NCBI RefSeq assembly: GCF_038446665.1
Contig: NZ_CP151802.1
Coordinates: 186,001 to 250,000, forward strand
Origin: Lysobacter sp. FW306-1B-D06B
GTDB taxonomy: Bacteria; Pseudomonadota; Gammaproteobacteria; Xanthomonadales; Xanthomonadaceae
Direction: 5' to 3'
DNA: 64,000 bases
The position numbers and the translations under genes were made by a program. Of the stretch, positions 29,335 through 37,129 are shown piece by piece (position 1 is the first letter of the stretch; each line of letters starts with the position of its first letter). The notes beneath the pieces were generated by a model that was not told the origin of the DNA, did not search any database, and was given only the letters and a program-made list of their open reading frames with translations.

Positions 29335-29401
29335 TGGATAGCTCAGTCGGGTAGAGCATCAGGCCAATAACCTGAGTGTCGCGGGTTCGATTCCCGCTCC
29401 A
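29335..29401 (+). ncRNA. tRNA-like sequence 2, 4-bp acceptor, atypical anticodon loop
   Basis: Starts one base after the first element's CCA. D arm GCTC/GAGC with AGTCGGGTA loop, anticodon arm TCAGG/CCTGA with a 7-nt loop CCAATAA, T arm GCGGG/CCCGC with TTCGATT. Position 33 is C rather than the invariant U, and the anticodon would be AAU, which bacteria do not use. Only 4 acceptor pairs (TGGA/TCCA) can form. It resembles tRNA-Lys in D, anticodon-stem and T arms, so it may derive from one. Confidence 0.55.
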
Positions 29402-29681
29402 AACAACGACCTGTCACGTCGTGAAAACCGGGACGAAAGTCCCTCCAACGGAAACGCCCCTTGCGGTGTTCCTTCGCGCTTCGCCTCGTGCGTGGCGCGC
29501 AGCGGACACCGCAGCGGCAGGATCGCCGGGCCGCCGCCCTCGGGCATGCGCGCGTCGGCGGCGCTTCGTCACCGCGATGGTTGCATCGTCGCAGCGAACG
29601 GACGTCGCCTTCGTCGCCAGTGCATCGAGCGCGATGTGCTCCGCGGTTCTGGTGTCGGGGGCGTTTCCAACTTTATTTCTT

Positions 29682-29773
29682 TGGGAGGGGGTCGAGGCGC
29701 ATCAGCGCCGAGCTCGCCGCGACGCGGCTTCACTCCCCCTCCCCAACCCTCCCCTGCAAGCAGGGGAGGGAGT
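29682..29773. repeat. ~90-bp repeat, copy 2, before slipin gene
   Basis: Nearly the same sequence as 24506-24598: GGAGGGGGTCGAGGCGC, CAGCGCCGAGCTCGCCGCG and the CCCTCCCCTGC-AA-GCAGGGGAGGG palindrome. It ends about 76 bases before the slipin start. Confidence 0.8.
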
Positions 29774-29849
29774 TCTGATTAACGCGACGACCGATCCCTC
29801 GCGCACCAAGCGGATCGGACCATCAGAGCCAAACCAAGGAGAACTTCCG

Positions 29850-30977
29850 ATGTTCTGGACCAAGAGGGTCGTGATCGGCGACGGCGAGCGCGGCCTGGTG
29901 TATCGCAACCGTCAATTCGAAGGCGTCATCGCGCCGGGCGTGTACAAGTGGTTCGACCCGTTCGATCGCGTCGAGGTCAAGGCGCACAACATCGCGCTGC
30001 GTGCCGAATACCTCGGCAACGACGAGAACGCGCTGATCGACGCGCTCGGCCCGCGCCTGGGCGAGACCTTCCTGCTCGCCGACATCGGCGTGGAAGAGGT
30101 CGGCCTGGTGATGAAGAACGGTCGCCTGGAGGAGATCCTCGCGCCGGGTACGCGTCGCCTGTACTGGAAGGGTCCGATCGCGGTGGAGGTACGCACGCTC
30201 GCACTCGCGGCCGAGCCGGATGTTCCGGCCGACGTCGCTTCGCGACTGCGCCAGCTCGGCGTGCTCGAGAAGGTGTCCGTCGTGCTGGCGGTGCCGGCCG
30301 AGTTCGCGGGCCTGGTGTTCGTCGACGGCAAGCTGGTGCGCGTCGTTGGCGCGGGCCAGTACGCCTTCTGGAATTTCCGGAAGAACGTCGTGGTGCAGGC
30401 GGTCGACCTGCGCGTGCAGTCGCTCGAGGTCTCGGGCCAGGAGCTGCTCACGCGCGACAAGGTCAGCCTGCGCGTGAACCTGGCCGCGAGCGTGCGCATC
30501 GTCGATCCGGTCGCCGCGATCACGCGCGTGGCCAAGTACGCCGACTACGTGTACCGCGAGCTCCAGTTCGGCCTGCGCAAGGCGGTCTCCGCCAAGACGC
30601 TGGACGAGCTGCTCGGCGACAAGGCTTCGCTCGACGCCGACATCTTCGGCTACGTGCGCGGCCGCGTGGACGAGCTGGGTGTCGAGGTGCTCGGCGTGGG
30701 CGTCAAGGACGTGATCCTGCCGGGCGAGATGAAGGAAATCCTCAACGGCGTCGTGCAGGCGGAGAAGTCGGCCCAGGCCAACGTGATCCGCCGTCGCGAG
30801 GAGGCCAACGCCACGCGTTCGCTGCTCAACACCGCCAAGCTGATCGAGGAGAGCCCGGTGCTCATGCGCCTGAAGGAGCTGGAAGCTCTGGAGAAGGTCA
30901 CCGAGAAGATCGACAAGCTCACCGTGTTCGGCGGCCTGGACGGCGTCATGAAGCAGCTGGTGAGCCTGAAGCAGTAA
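29850..30977 (+). CDS. slipin / SPFH-domain protein with three N-terminal repeats
   Basis: A 375-aa protein of the slipin (stomatin-like, SPFH/band 7) family, which forms membrane-associated rings or scaffolds. The SPFH core is at about 185-300 (LRVNLAASVRIVDP, YRELQFGLRKAVSAKTLDELL, ELGVEVLGVGVKDVILP). An oligomerising helix rich in Glu/Arg follows (QAEKSAQANVIRRREEANATRS). Residues 15-47, 85-119 and 154-187 repeat a GLV-x5-G-x-L/F-x4-APG-x-W type pattern, unusual for slipins. No clear membrane helix. AAGGAG lies 9 nt before the ATG. Slipin genes beside rtcB are known from other bacteria; 54 nt separate them here. Confidence 0.88.
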   Translation: MFWTKRVVIGDGERGLVYRNRQFEGVIAPGVYKWFDPFDRVEVKAHNIALRAEYLGNDENALIDALGPRLGETFLLADIGVEEVGLVMKNGRLEEILAPGTRRLYWKGPIAVEVRTLALAAEPDVPADVASRLRQLGVLEKVSVVLAVPAEFAGLVFVDGKLVRVVGAGQYAFWNFRKNVVVQAVDLRVQSLEVSGQELLTRDKVSLRVNLAASVRIVDPVAAITRVAKYADYVYRELQFGLRKAVSAKTLDELLGDKASLDADIFGYVRGRVDELGVEVLGVGVKDVILPGEMKEILNGVVQAEKSAQANVIRRREEANATRSLLNTAKLIEESPVLMRLKELEALEKVTEKIDKLTVFGGLDGVMKQLVSLKQ

Positions 30978-31031
30978 GCTCCCGTGCGACCGGAAGGAAC
31001 CGGTCGCGCGGATTTCACAGGGAAAGGAACC

Positions 31032-32258
31032 ATGAACACGCAACACACTTCATTCGAGTTTCTCCACGCGCAGGGCGCCGCCACGCCGATCAAGGGCTGG
31101 GTGCACGGCGTGCCGGTGGAGGACCAGGCGCGGCAGCAGCTGCGCAACATCACCGCCCTGCCCTTCGTGGGGCCGTGGGTCGCGGTGATGCCGGACGTGC
31201 ACCTGGGCATCGGCGCGACGGTGGGTTCGGTCGTGCCGACCAAGGGCGCGATCATTCCGGCGGCGGTCGGCGTCGACATCGGCTGCGGCATGGCCGCCGT
31301 GCGCACGACGTTGCGCGCGAACGACCTGCCGGACGACCTGTCGCTGCTGCGCAACTCCATCGAGCGCAGCATCCCGGTGGGCAACGGCCCGGGCGGCGAG
31401 CACCGTCGCATTCCCGACAGTGTCGAGACGGCGCTGGTGCGGTCGGAGCTGATGGCGCGACTGGCGAAGATCCGCGAGAAGCACCCGAAGATCCGCCCGG
31501 ACAAGGTCGACAAGCAGATCGGCACGCTCGGCGGCGGCAACCACTTCATCGAGATCTGCCTGGACGAGGCCGACGCGGTGTGGGTGATGCTGCACTCCGG
31601 CTCGCGCGGCACGGGCAACCTCATCGGCACGTACTTCATCGAGCTGGCGCGTCGCCAGTTGGAGAAGCGCGTGCTGGGCTTCCACGTGCCCGATCGCGAC
31701 CTCGCGTTCTTCCTGGAGGGCGAGGCGCTGTTCGACGACTACGTGGAGGCGGTGTCGTGGGCGCAGGACTACGCCCGCGCCAACCGCGAGGCGATGATGG
31801 GCCGCGTGCTGCACGAGATGCGCCACCGCCTGCCGAAGTTCCAGACCGACAGGCACGCGGTGAACTGCCACCACAACTACGTGCAGCGCGAGGACCACTT
31901 CGGCGAGTCGGTGCTGGTCACGCGCAAGGGCGCGGTGAGCGCGCGCGAGGGCGAGCTGGGGATCATTCCGGGCAGCATGGGCGCACGCAGCTTCATCGTG
32001 CGCGGCAAGGGCAACGCGGACAGCTTCCACAGCTGCAGCCACGGCGCCGGCCGCGTGATGAGCCGCACCGCCGCGCGCGCGCAGATCACGCTGAAGCAGC
32101 ACCGCGAGGCCACCGCGCACGTGGAGTGCCGCAAGGACGCGGGCGTGATCGACGAGTCGCCGGCCGCGTACAAGGACATCGACGCAGTGATGGCGGCGCA
32201 GCGCGATCTGGTGGAGATCGTGCATACGCTGCGGCAGGTGGTGTGTATCAAGGGATGA
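31032..32258 (+). CDS. rtcB: RNA-splicing ligase RtcB
   Basis: A 408-aa RNA ligase, the same length as E. coli RtcB, that joins 2',3'-cyclic-phosphate or 3'-phosphate ends to 5'-OH ends using GTP and Mn2+. Visible active-site elements are DVHLGIGATVGSV (55-67), DIGCGM (82-87, Cys85), GGGNHFIE (168-174, His171), LHSGSRGTGN (187-196, His188), NCHHNY (278-283), GSMGARSFIVRGKG (314-327) and SCSHGAGR (334-341). His337 is the likely guanylated histidine. The start is ATG 31032, with GGAAAGGAA before it. RtcA, archease, Rsr and RtcR are not in the window. Confidence 0.97.
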   Translation: MNTQHTSFEFLHAQGAATPIKGWVHGVPVEDQARQQLRNITALPFVGPWVAVMPDVHLGIGATVGSVVPTKGAIIPAAVGVDIGCGMAAVRTTLRANDLPDDLSLLRNSIERSIPVGNGPGGEHRRIPDSVETALVRSELMARLAKIREKHPKIRPDKVDKQIGTLGGGNHFIEICLDEADAVWVMLHSGSRGTGNLIGTYFIELARRQLEKRVLGFHVPDRDLAFFLEGEALFDDYVEAVSWAQDYARANREAMMGRVLHEMRHRLPKFQTDRHAVNCHHNYVQREDHFGESVLVTRKGAVSAREGELGIIPGSMGARSFIVRGKGNADSFHSCSHGAGRVMSRTAARAQITLKQHREATAHVECRKDAGVIDESPAAYKDIDAVMAAQRDLVEIVHTLRQVVCIKG

Positions 32259-32262
32259 GGAC

Positions 32263-32290
32263 GGCGGGGGCTTCGGCCCCCGCCTTTTTT
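32263..32290 (+). terminator. intrinsic terminator of slipin-rtcB
   Basis: GGCGGGGGC pairs with GCCCCCGCC around TTCG, followed by TTTTTTG. A very strong terminator 5 nt after the rtcB stop. Confidence 0.95.
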
Positions 32291-32338
32291 GTTCGCCGTT
32301 GGTCGACATTCCAGCTTGGCCGTCATGACCCGCTCAGT

Positions 32339-32515
32339 CGTCATCCCCGCGAAGGCGGGAATCCAACTGCCAGCGCCTTCACGCTCTTCGGAAGGCTTGG
32401 CAACGTCTGGGAATTGGATTCCCGCGTTCGCGGGAATGACGGCTTGTGGGCCATCACGCTCTTCGGAAAGTTTGCAACGCCTGGGAGTTGGATTCCCGCC
32501 TTCGCGGGAATGACG
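32339..32515. repeat. CATCCCCGCGAAGGCGGG-type repeat with internal duplication
   Basis: Begins GTCATCCCCGCGAAGGCGGG and ends TTCGCGGGAATGACG, the inverse. An inner 60-bp unit (CACGCTCTTCGGAAR...GGATTCCCGC) occurs twice in tandem at about 32380-32444 and 32455-32515. A degenerate copy of the same family is at 61186-61298. Confidence 0.75.
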
Positions 32516-32540
32516 CCTTCGAACAGGCGCTCGCCAAGAC

Positions 32541-33062
32541 TCAGGCCAGCCCCGGCGTCCCGCCCGATTCCTGGCGCATCAACCGCACCACGCCCTGCCA
32601 CGCCAGCGACACCGCCAGGCAGCCGATCAACAACCCGGCCCAGTCCGCCGAAGCGGGCGACAGCTGCGGCCACAGGTCGGCGAAGGCCGGCGTCCATTGC
32701 GCGCCATAGGCCACCATCGCGCTCAGTGCCGCGAGCACGAAGGCCGCGGTAAGCGCGCGCAGCAGCCAGCGCTCCAGCAGCTCGCCCACGGCCGGCGTGC
32801 CTTCGACATGGCGGACGATCTGCGCGGTGAGGTCGTAGGGCACTGGCTCCATCGCCGGCGCGCGCAGGGCGCGTGCGATCAGGCGGTATTCGGCCAGGCG
32901 CGAATCGGCCCGGTCCAGTGGCACGCCACGGCGCTCCTGTTCCAATGCGCGCTCCTGCGCCTGCCATTCGGCCTCCAGACGCAACACATCCAGGCTGCGC
33001 CATCCGCTGCGCTCGCCGGGCGGATCGTCGGGGGTGGGTTTGCGGTCGTCAGGCGTGTTCAT
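32541..33062 (-). CDS. probable anti-sigma factor, membrane protein
   Basis: A 173-aa protein with a charged cytoplasmic N-terminus and two membrane helices (ALTAAFVLAALSAMVAYGA and ADWAGLLIGCLAVSLAWQG). It overlaps the ECF sigma gene by 4 nt (ATGA), the usual arrangement of sigma and its membrane anti-sigma. No zinc HxxxCxxC motif is seen. Identification is from context and topology. Confidence 0.65.
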   Translation of the reverse strand: MNTPDDRKPTPDDPPGERSGWRSLDVLRLEAEWQAQERALEQERRGVPLDRADSRLAEYRLIARALRAPAMEPVPYDLTAQIVRHVEGTPAVGELLERWLLRALTAAFVLAALSAMVAYGAQWTPAFADLWPQLSPASADWAGLLIGCLAVSLAWQGVVRLMRQESGGTPGLA

Positions 33063-33631
33063 GCGGTCACTCCGATTCGGGCTTGCAGGCGCTCGCGTAA
33101 GCGCGCCCGGGTCCGGAACAGATGGCTCTTGATCGTACCCTCGGCGAGCCCGGTGATGCGGGCGATCTCGACGATGGGCACTTCGTCCAGGTGATACAGC
33201 GTCAGCAGCGTCCGTTGCAGCGGGGGCAGCGCTTCGATCTCTTCGTGCAGGCCGGCGGCGATCTCGGCGTCGGCGCAGGCGGTTTCCAGATCGAAGCCGT
33301 CGCTGATCTGGTCCAGCAGCGACACGCCGTCATCGTCCGGCCCGACGGGGTCGGCGATGGCGATGCGCCGTTTCTCCAGGTGCCGCTTGGCCACCGAATA
33401 CGCCACCTGCCCGATCCACGACTTCAGCGCGCTCTCGCCGCGGTACTGGTGCAGGCACTGGTGCACGCGCAGGAAGGTCTCCTGGCACAGCTCGCGGGTG
33501 TCCTCGGGCTGGCGGACCATGCGCTGGATGATGTGCCAGCACAGGCCCTGGTGGTCGCGCACGAGGCGTTCGAACGCGCCGGGCACATTGCCCAGCACGG
33601 CATCGACGAGCTTGCGGTCGTCCTCGGTCAC
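33059..33631 (-). CDS. ECF RNA polymerase sigma factor
   Basis: A 190-aa extracytoplasmic-function sigma factor. Region 2 is QGLCWHIIQRMVRQPEDTRELCQETFLRVHQCL; region 4 with its helix-turn-helix is LPPLQRTLLTLYHLDEVPIVEIARITGLAEGTIKSHLFRTRARL (both longer stretches described here by their ends). Paired with the overlapping anti-sigma gene. An inverted repeat of GGTTGCA (33678-33723) lies between it and the divergent membrane-protein gene. Confidence 0.9.
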   Translation of the reverse strand: MTEDDRKLVDAVLGNVPGAFERLVRDHQGLCWHIIQRMVRQPEDTRELCQETFLRVHQCLHQYRGESALKSWIGQVAYSVAKRHLEKRRIAIADPVGPDDDGVSLLDQISDGFDLETACADAEIAAGLHEEIEALPPLQRTLLTLYHLDEVPIVEIARITGLAEGTIKSHLFRTRARLRERLQARIGVTA

Positions 33632-33677
33632 GGGTTCTCACCGGTCATGACCTTGTGGATACGTTCCGGGGCCGGAT

Positions 33678-33723
33678 GGTTGCAACGGATCCTTCACGAA
33701 TCCGATGACCGGGGCCTGCAACC
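33678..33723. promoter_or_regulatory. inverted GGTTGCA motifs between sigma gene and divergent gene
   Basis: GGTTGCA at 33678-33684 on the plus strand and the same 7-mer on the minus strand (33723-33717), 32 bp apart, around CGAATCCGAT. They could be -35 elements of two divergent promoters used by the ECF sigma. Unproven. Confidence 0.35.
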
Positions 33724-33783
33724 GATCGCGGCCCGGCCGTATCTCCCTTCCCGAACCCACCGCAACGGCCCGAGAATCCCGCC

Positions 33784-34110
33784 ATGCAATTCGAAATCCT
33801 CATCCCGATCACCCTGTTCATCTGCATCGCCTACACGATCAAGGTGGTGGTCGATGCCCGCACCCGCGCCAAGCTGATCGCAGGCAACGGCTCGGAGGAA
33901 CTGATCCGCACGATGGTCCAGGCCGAAGCGCAGCAGCGCCGCCACACCTCGCTGCGCTGGGGCATCCTGCTGCTGTGCCTGGGCATCGGCTTCGGCATGA
34001 TCGAAAGCTTCGGCTGGCGCGAGATCACGCCGGGCGTGGTCGCCGTGCTGCTCGGCGTGACCGGCGTGGGCAACCTGCTGGCCTACGCTGCGGCGCGCAA
34101 GCTGGGTTGA
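33784..34110 (+). CDS. small integral membrane protein (DUF6249-like)
   Basis: A 108-aa protein with three membrane helices (EILIPITLFICIAYTIKVVV, LRWGILLLCLGIGFGMIESFG, VVAVLLGVTGVGNLLAYAA) and a cytoplasmic loop with ELIRTMVQAEAQQRRH. It resembles DUF6249-type proteins; function unknown. Divergent from the ECF sigma gene, so it may be a target of that sigma. Confidence 0.65.
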   Translation: MQFEILIPITLFICIAYTIKVVVDARTRAKLIAGNGSEELIRTMVQAEAQQRRHTSLRWGILLLCLGIGFGMIESFGWREITPGVVAVLLGVTGVGNLLAYAAARKLG

Positions 34111-34175
34111 TCGTGCGCGGGAACGCGTCGTCCGAGTTCGGCAGTCGGAGGCAGCCGACTGCCGCCCCCCTGCCA

Positions 34176-34285
34176 CCGTTCGTCCTGAGCGTAGGCGCAC
34201 AGCGCCGAAGTCGAAGGATGGACGGGAAGCCTGCGGACCCGCTCGCCCTTCGACTTCGCTTCGCTACGCTCAGGGCGAACGGTGA
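34176..34285. repeat. CCGTTCGTCCTGAGC-type inverted repeat
   Basis: CCGTTCGTCCTGAGCGTAGG at one end, its inverse CGCTACGCTCAGGGCGAACGG at the other. The family recurs at 51515-51563, 62654-62707 and, nested, at 57120-57140. Confidence 0.8.
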
Positions 34286-34299
34286 AGGGGCCGCATCGC

Positions 34300-34334
34300 C
34301 CAAAATAAACGGGTGGAACCTGCGTTCCACCCGT
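34300..34334 (-). terminator. intrinsic terminator of the M28 peptidase gene
   Basis: ACGGGTGGAAC pairs with GTTCCACCCGT around CTGC (34309-34334); on the minus strand a T-rich tail TTTATTTT follows. Confidence 0.88.
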
Positions 34335-34366
34335 CTTGATTTCCTGCAGTTGGGCGCGAAAAAACG

Positions 34367-36037
34367 TTACTTCCGATCCGCCGCCGTCTTGTCACGCGCC
34401 GCGCGGAATTCCGACGAGGCATCCCAGTTGGGCCAGCGATCGGAATCGGCGAGGTCGCGGCCCAGGCTGTAAAGCAGCGTCAGATCGCGCGCCATGCCGA
34501 GGAAGGTCCAGTCGGCTTCCCATTGGTCGGCGGGCTGGTGGTAGCGGTCGGCGACGTAGGCGTCTTCCATCTTCTTGCCCGCTTCCAGGCCGCCGTCGAC
34601 CAGGTCGTTACCCGAGCCGAACGAGATCGCCGGCACGCCGCGCTTGGCGAAGGGGAAGTGATCGGAGCGGAAGAAGTGGCCGGCTTCCGGCTTCGGATCG
34701 GTCACGTAGTCCAGGTTCGCCAGCTTCTTGGCCTTGTCGACCAACTCGTTGAGCAGGTCCTGCTTGGCGCTGCCGGAGGTGGTGAAGTTGCGTGCCGGGC
34801 CGTGCGGGTCCAGCGCATCCATGTTGATCACCGCCACCGTCTTGCCCAGCGGGTACAGCGGCTTGGACGCGTAGTACTCCGAGCCCAGCAGGCCCTTCTC
34901 TTCCGCCGTCACGGCGAGGAAGACGACGGAGCGGTCGGGCTTGGGGCCCTTGGCGAACGCACGGCCGATCTCGATCAGCGCCGCCGTGCCGGTGGCGTTG
35001 TCGACGGCGCCGTTGTAGATGCGGTCGCCCGTGGCATCGGGCTGGCCGACGCCCAGGTGGTCCCAGTGCGCGGAATAGACGACGGTTTCATCCGGACGCT
35101 TCGCGCCTTCGATGCGGCCGACGATGTTGTGCGAGGTGATGATCTCGCGGTTCACGTCGTACTTCGCGCTCAGCGTCGCGCCTTTGAGCTCCACCGGCTT
35201 GAACGCCTTGGTCTTCGCCTTCGCCTTGAGCGCGTCGAAGTCCAGCCCCGCCTGCTTGAACAGGTCCGCGGCGAAATCGCGCTGGATCCAGCCTTCCAGC
35301 ATCGGATGCACCGACGCCGGCTGATCGCGCACGACGTCGAACATGGTGTTGGTGTTGGAGTTCTTGACCGTGGCCCAACCGTACGAGGCCGGGTCGGTCT
35401 CGTGCACGATCAGCAGGCCCAGCGCGCCCTGGCGCGCGGCCTCTTCGTACTTGTAGGTCCAGCGACCGTAGTAGGTCATGGCCTTGCCGCCGAAATCGCC
35501 TTCGCCGCCGTCGAAGTCCGGATCGTTGATCAGGACGACGGCGATCTTGCCCTTCAGGTCCACGCCCTTGAAGTCGTCCCAGCCGCGCTCCGGCGCGTTC
35601 ACGCCGTAACCAGCGAAGACGAGCGGTGCATTGCGGATGTCGACCTTCTTGGAGCCGTCCTGCGCGGCGCGCACGGCGATCTGCTCGCCCTGCGTGAGCG
35701 CCTGCGACTTGCCCTTCACGTTGATCGACAACGCCGGCGTGCCCTGGATCTCCGAGCGCGCCAGCGGCACGGCCTGGGTCCATTCGCGCTTGCCGTCCTT
35801 GAGGTCACCGCCGGGCTGCAGGCCCGCGGCTTTCATCTGCGCGACGACGTAGTCGACGGTCTTGGTCTCGCCGGCGGTGGCGGGGCCACGGCCTTCGAAC
35901 TCGTCGGAGGACAGCACCTTCACGTCCTGCGAGAGGCGGTTGGGGTCGATCTCCGGGCCGGCCGGTTTACCGGCGACGGCGGGATTCAGGGCGACGGCGA
36001 GGGACAGCGCGAGCAGCGATACGGCCGGTAATTTCAT
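34367..36037 (-). CDS. M28-family zinc aminopeptidase
   Basis: A 556-aa exported peptidase. Signal peptide through NPAVAG; a PA domain (about 130-260, with VDLKGKIAVVLINDPDF) and then the M28 domain. Zinc ligands are His in YSAHWDHLG, Asp in NGAVDNATGTAALIE, Glu in TAEEKGLLGSEYY, Asp in VINMDALDP and His in FRSDHFPFAK. Releases N-terminal amino acids or acts on small peptides in the periplasm. The frame continues upstream, but ATG 36037 begins the signal peptide. Confidence 0.93.
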   Translation of the reverse strand: MKLPAVSLLALSLAVALNPAVAGKPAGPEIDPNRLSQDVKVLSSDEFEGRGPATAGETKTVDYVVAQMKAAGLQPGGDLKDGKREWTQAVPLARSEIQGTPALSINVKGKSQALTQGEQIAVRAAQDGSKKVDIRNAPLVFAGYGVNAPERGWDDFKGVDLKGKIAVVLINDPDFDGGEGDFGGKAMTYYGRWTYKYEEAARQGALGLLIVHETDPASYGWATVKNSNTNTMFDVVRDQPASVHPMLEGWIQRDFAADLFKQAGLDFDALKAKAKTKAFKPVELKGATLSAKYDVNREIITSHNIVGRIEGAKRPDETVVYSAHWDHLGVGQPDATGDRIYNGAVDNATGTAALIEIGRAFAKGPKPDRSVVFLAVTAEEKGLLGSEYYASKPLYPLGKTVAVINMDALDPHGPARNFTTSGSAKQDLLNELVDKAKKLANLDYVTDPKPEAGHFFRSDHFPFAKRGVPAISFGSGNDLVDGGLEAGKKMEDAYVADRYHQPADQWEADWTFLGMARDLTLLYSLGRDLADSDRWPNWDASSEFRAARDKTAADRK

Positions 36038-36384
36038 GGGTGGGACCTGGTCGGAGTGCCGGCCGATGGTAAGGACGAAGGTGCGCGGTTGCCAGCCAAC
36101 GTTGGGCAGGGGGGCTGTGCGGGATGTGGCGGTGCGCGGGGTGCGTCGCGCGGCTTGCCTGGCCCCTGTCCGGAGAGCCTCTCCCTTGAGCCCCTCTCCC
36201 TTGAGCTCCTCTCCCGCCCGCGGGAGAGGAGTGAGGGCAGCCTGCGCGCTGCGCGCGTTACCCCTCCCCAACCCCGCGGCCTTCGGGCATAGCCCGAAGG
36301 CGTTCGTCGGAATGCGCGCCATGTCGCGCAAACATCTCTCCTCACCCCTGCAAGCAGGGGAGGGAGCTCTCAACCGGAGGGACG
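36038..36384. other. repeat-rich intergenic region
   Basis: No gene. It contains several members of the intergenic repeat families, described at 36170-36372. The first 130 bases show nothing recognisable. Confidence 0.6.
36170..36372. repeat. cluster of CTCTCCC/GGGAGAG and CCCTGCAAGCAGGGG repeats
   Basis: CTCTCCCGCCCGCGGGAGAG (36210-36230), CCTTCGGGCATAGCCCGAAGG and a final CCCCTGCAAGCAGGGGAGGGAG (36343-36365), joined by fragments of the same elements found at 21353 and 24506. It looks like a scrambled or nested set. Confidence 0.7.
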
Positions 36385-36819
36385 TCAGTCCTTTTCCTTG
36401 CCGATGACCTTGCCCGTCGCCGGGTCGAGCTTCAGTTCGACGTCCTTGCCCGCGGGATCGTCGGCTTCGGCGTTCCAGATGCCGTTGTCGTAATCGACGT
36501 CGTGCACATTGGTGTAGCCGGCAGCCGACAGACGCGCGCGGACATCGGCCTCGCTCAGATTGGCGACCTGCTTGCCCGGATAGACCTGACCGGTCTTCGC
36601 ATCCAGGCGTACATCCACGCTTGCGCCTTGCGCGCTGTGCGCGTCGGCCTTCCACACGCCGTCCTCGAACTTCACGTCGTTGATCTTCGTGTAGCCCTGC
36701 TCGGTCAGGCGTGCGCGCACCTGCTGTTCGGTCAGCGGTTCCTTCGGAGCGGCGCTCTGCGCGAACGCCGCGCCCGTGGCCAGCGACAGCAGCGCGGTCA
36801 GCACGATGGTCTTCTTCAT
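36385..36819 (-). CDS. PepSY-domain exported protein
   Basis: A 144-aa periplasmic protein with signal peptide (MKKTIVLTALLSLATGAAFA). The mature part is two PepSY-like units: LTEQQVRARLTEQGYTKINDVKF...ADAHSAQG and LSEADVRARLSAAGYTNVHDVDY...NAEADDPAGK, each with a KTG or ATG turn. PepSY domains inhibit peptidases or bind metal or ligands; this gene is near the M28 peptidase, but a repeat block separates them, so a link is speculation. AAGGAGG lies 8 nt upstream. Confidence 0.82.
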   Translation of the reverse strand: MKKTIVLTALLSLATGAAFAQSAAPKEPLTEQQVRARLTEQGYTKINDVKFEDGVWKADAHSAQGASVDVRLDAKTGQVYPGKQVANLSEADVRARLSAAGYTNVHDVDYDNGIWNAEADDPAGKDVELKLDPATGKVIGKEKD

Positions 36820-37129
36820 CCGTTTTCCTCCTTGCGTGACAGGGGATGGAGTCTTGTGCGGCCGTCGCGAACCTTCGGTGAATCTGCGCGCCATGCGCGG
36901 GCCAGGCGTCAGCAAAATGATGAAGGGATGAAGGTGCGTCGCTGCGGCGTGGCGTGCCGAGGTGCGACGCGATGGAACCCAGTGTTGCCCCGCGACGGGT
37001 GGCCCGCGCGCGCCTGCTCGCGCAAACTGCATGCAAAGACGCTCGAATCGAGCCTCGCCTCCTTCGGCGCGCGATGCGCCACACTCGCAAACGCGTCCCC
37101 GCTTCCGCGGGACGCACAGGATTTCCCGC
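36820..37129. other. intergenic region between PepSY gene and MFS gene
   Basis: Just over 300 bases between divergent genes. It must hold two promoters, but I see no convincing boxes and no repeat or stable structure. Confidence 0.4.

Larger units (their letters stand above)
28621..29849. other. 1.2-kb untranslated region upstream of slipin-rtcB
   Basis: By far the longest stretch without a convincing long gene. It contains the tesA terminator, a 37-codon ORF, an attenuator-like hairpin set, two structured RNA elements, two tandem tRNA-like sequences, smaller hairpins (29406-29422 and 29430-29443, the latter with a GNRA loop) and a ~90-bp repeat just before the slipin gene. Each is described separately. 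The stretch 29450-29680 has only weak structure. Confidence 0.6.

Noticed and set aside
29263..29401. Two ordinary tRNA genes
   Set aside because: Anticodon loop of 4 nt in the first; C33, an AAU anticodon and a 4-bp acceptor in the second. Neither can decode, so I call them tRNA-like.
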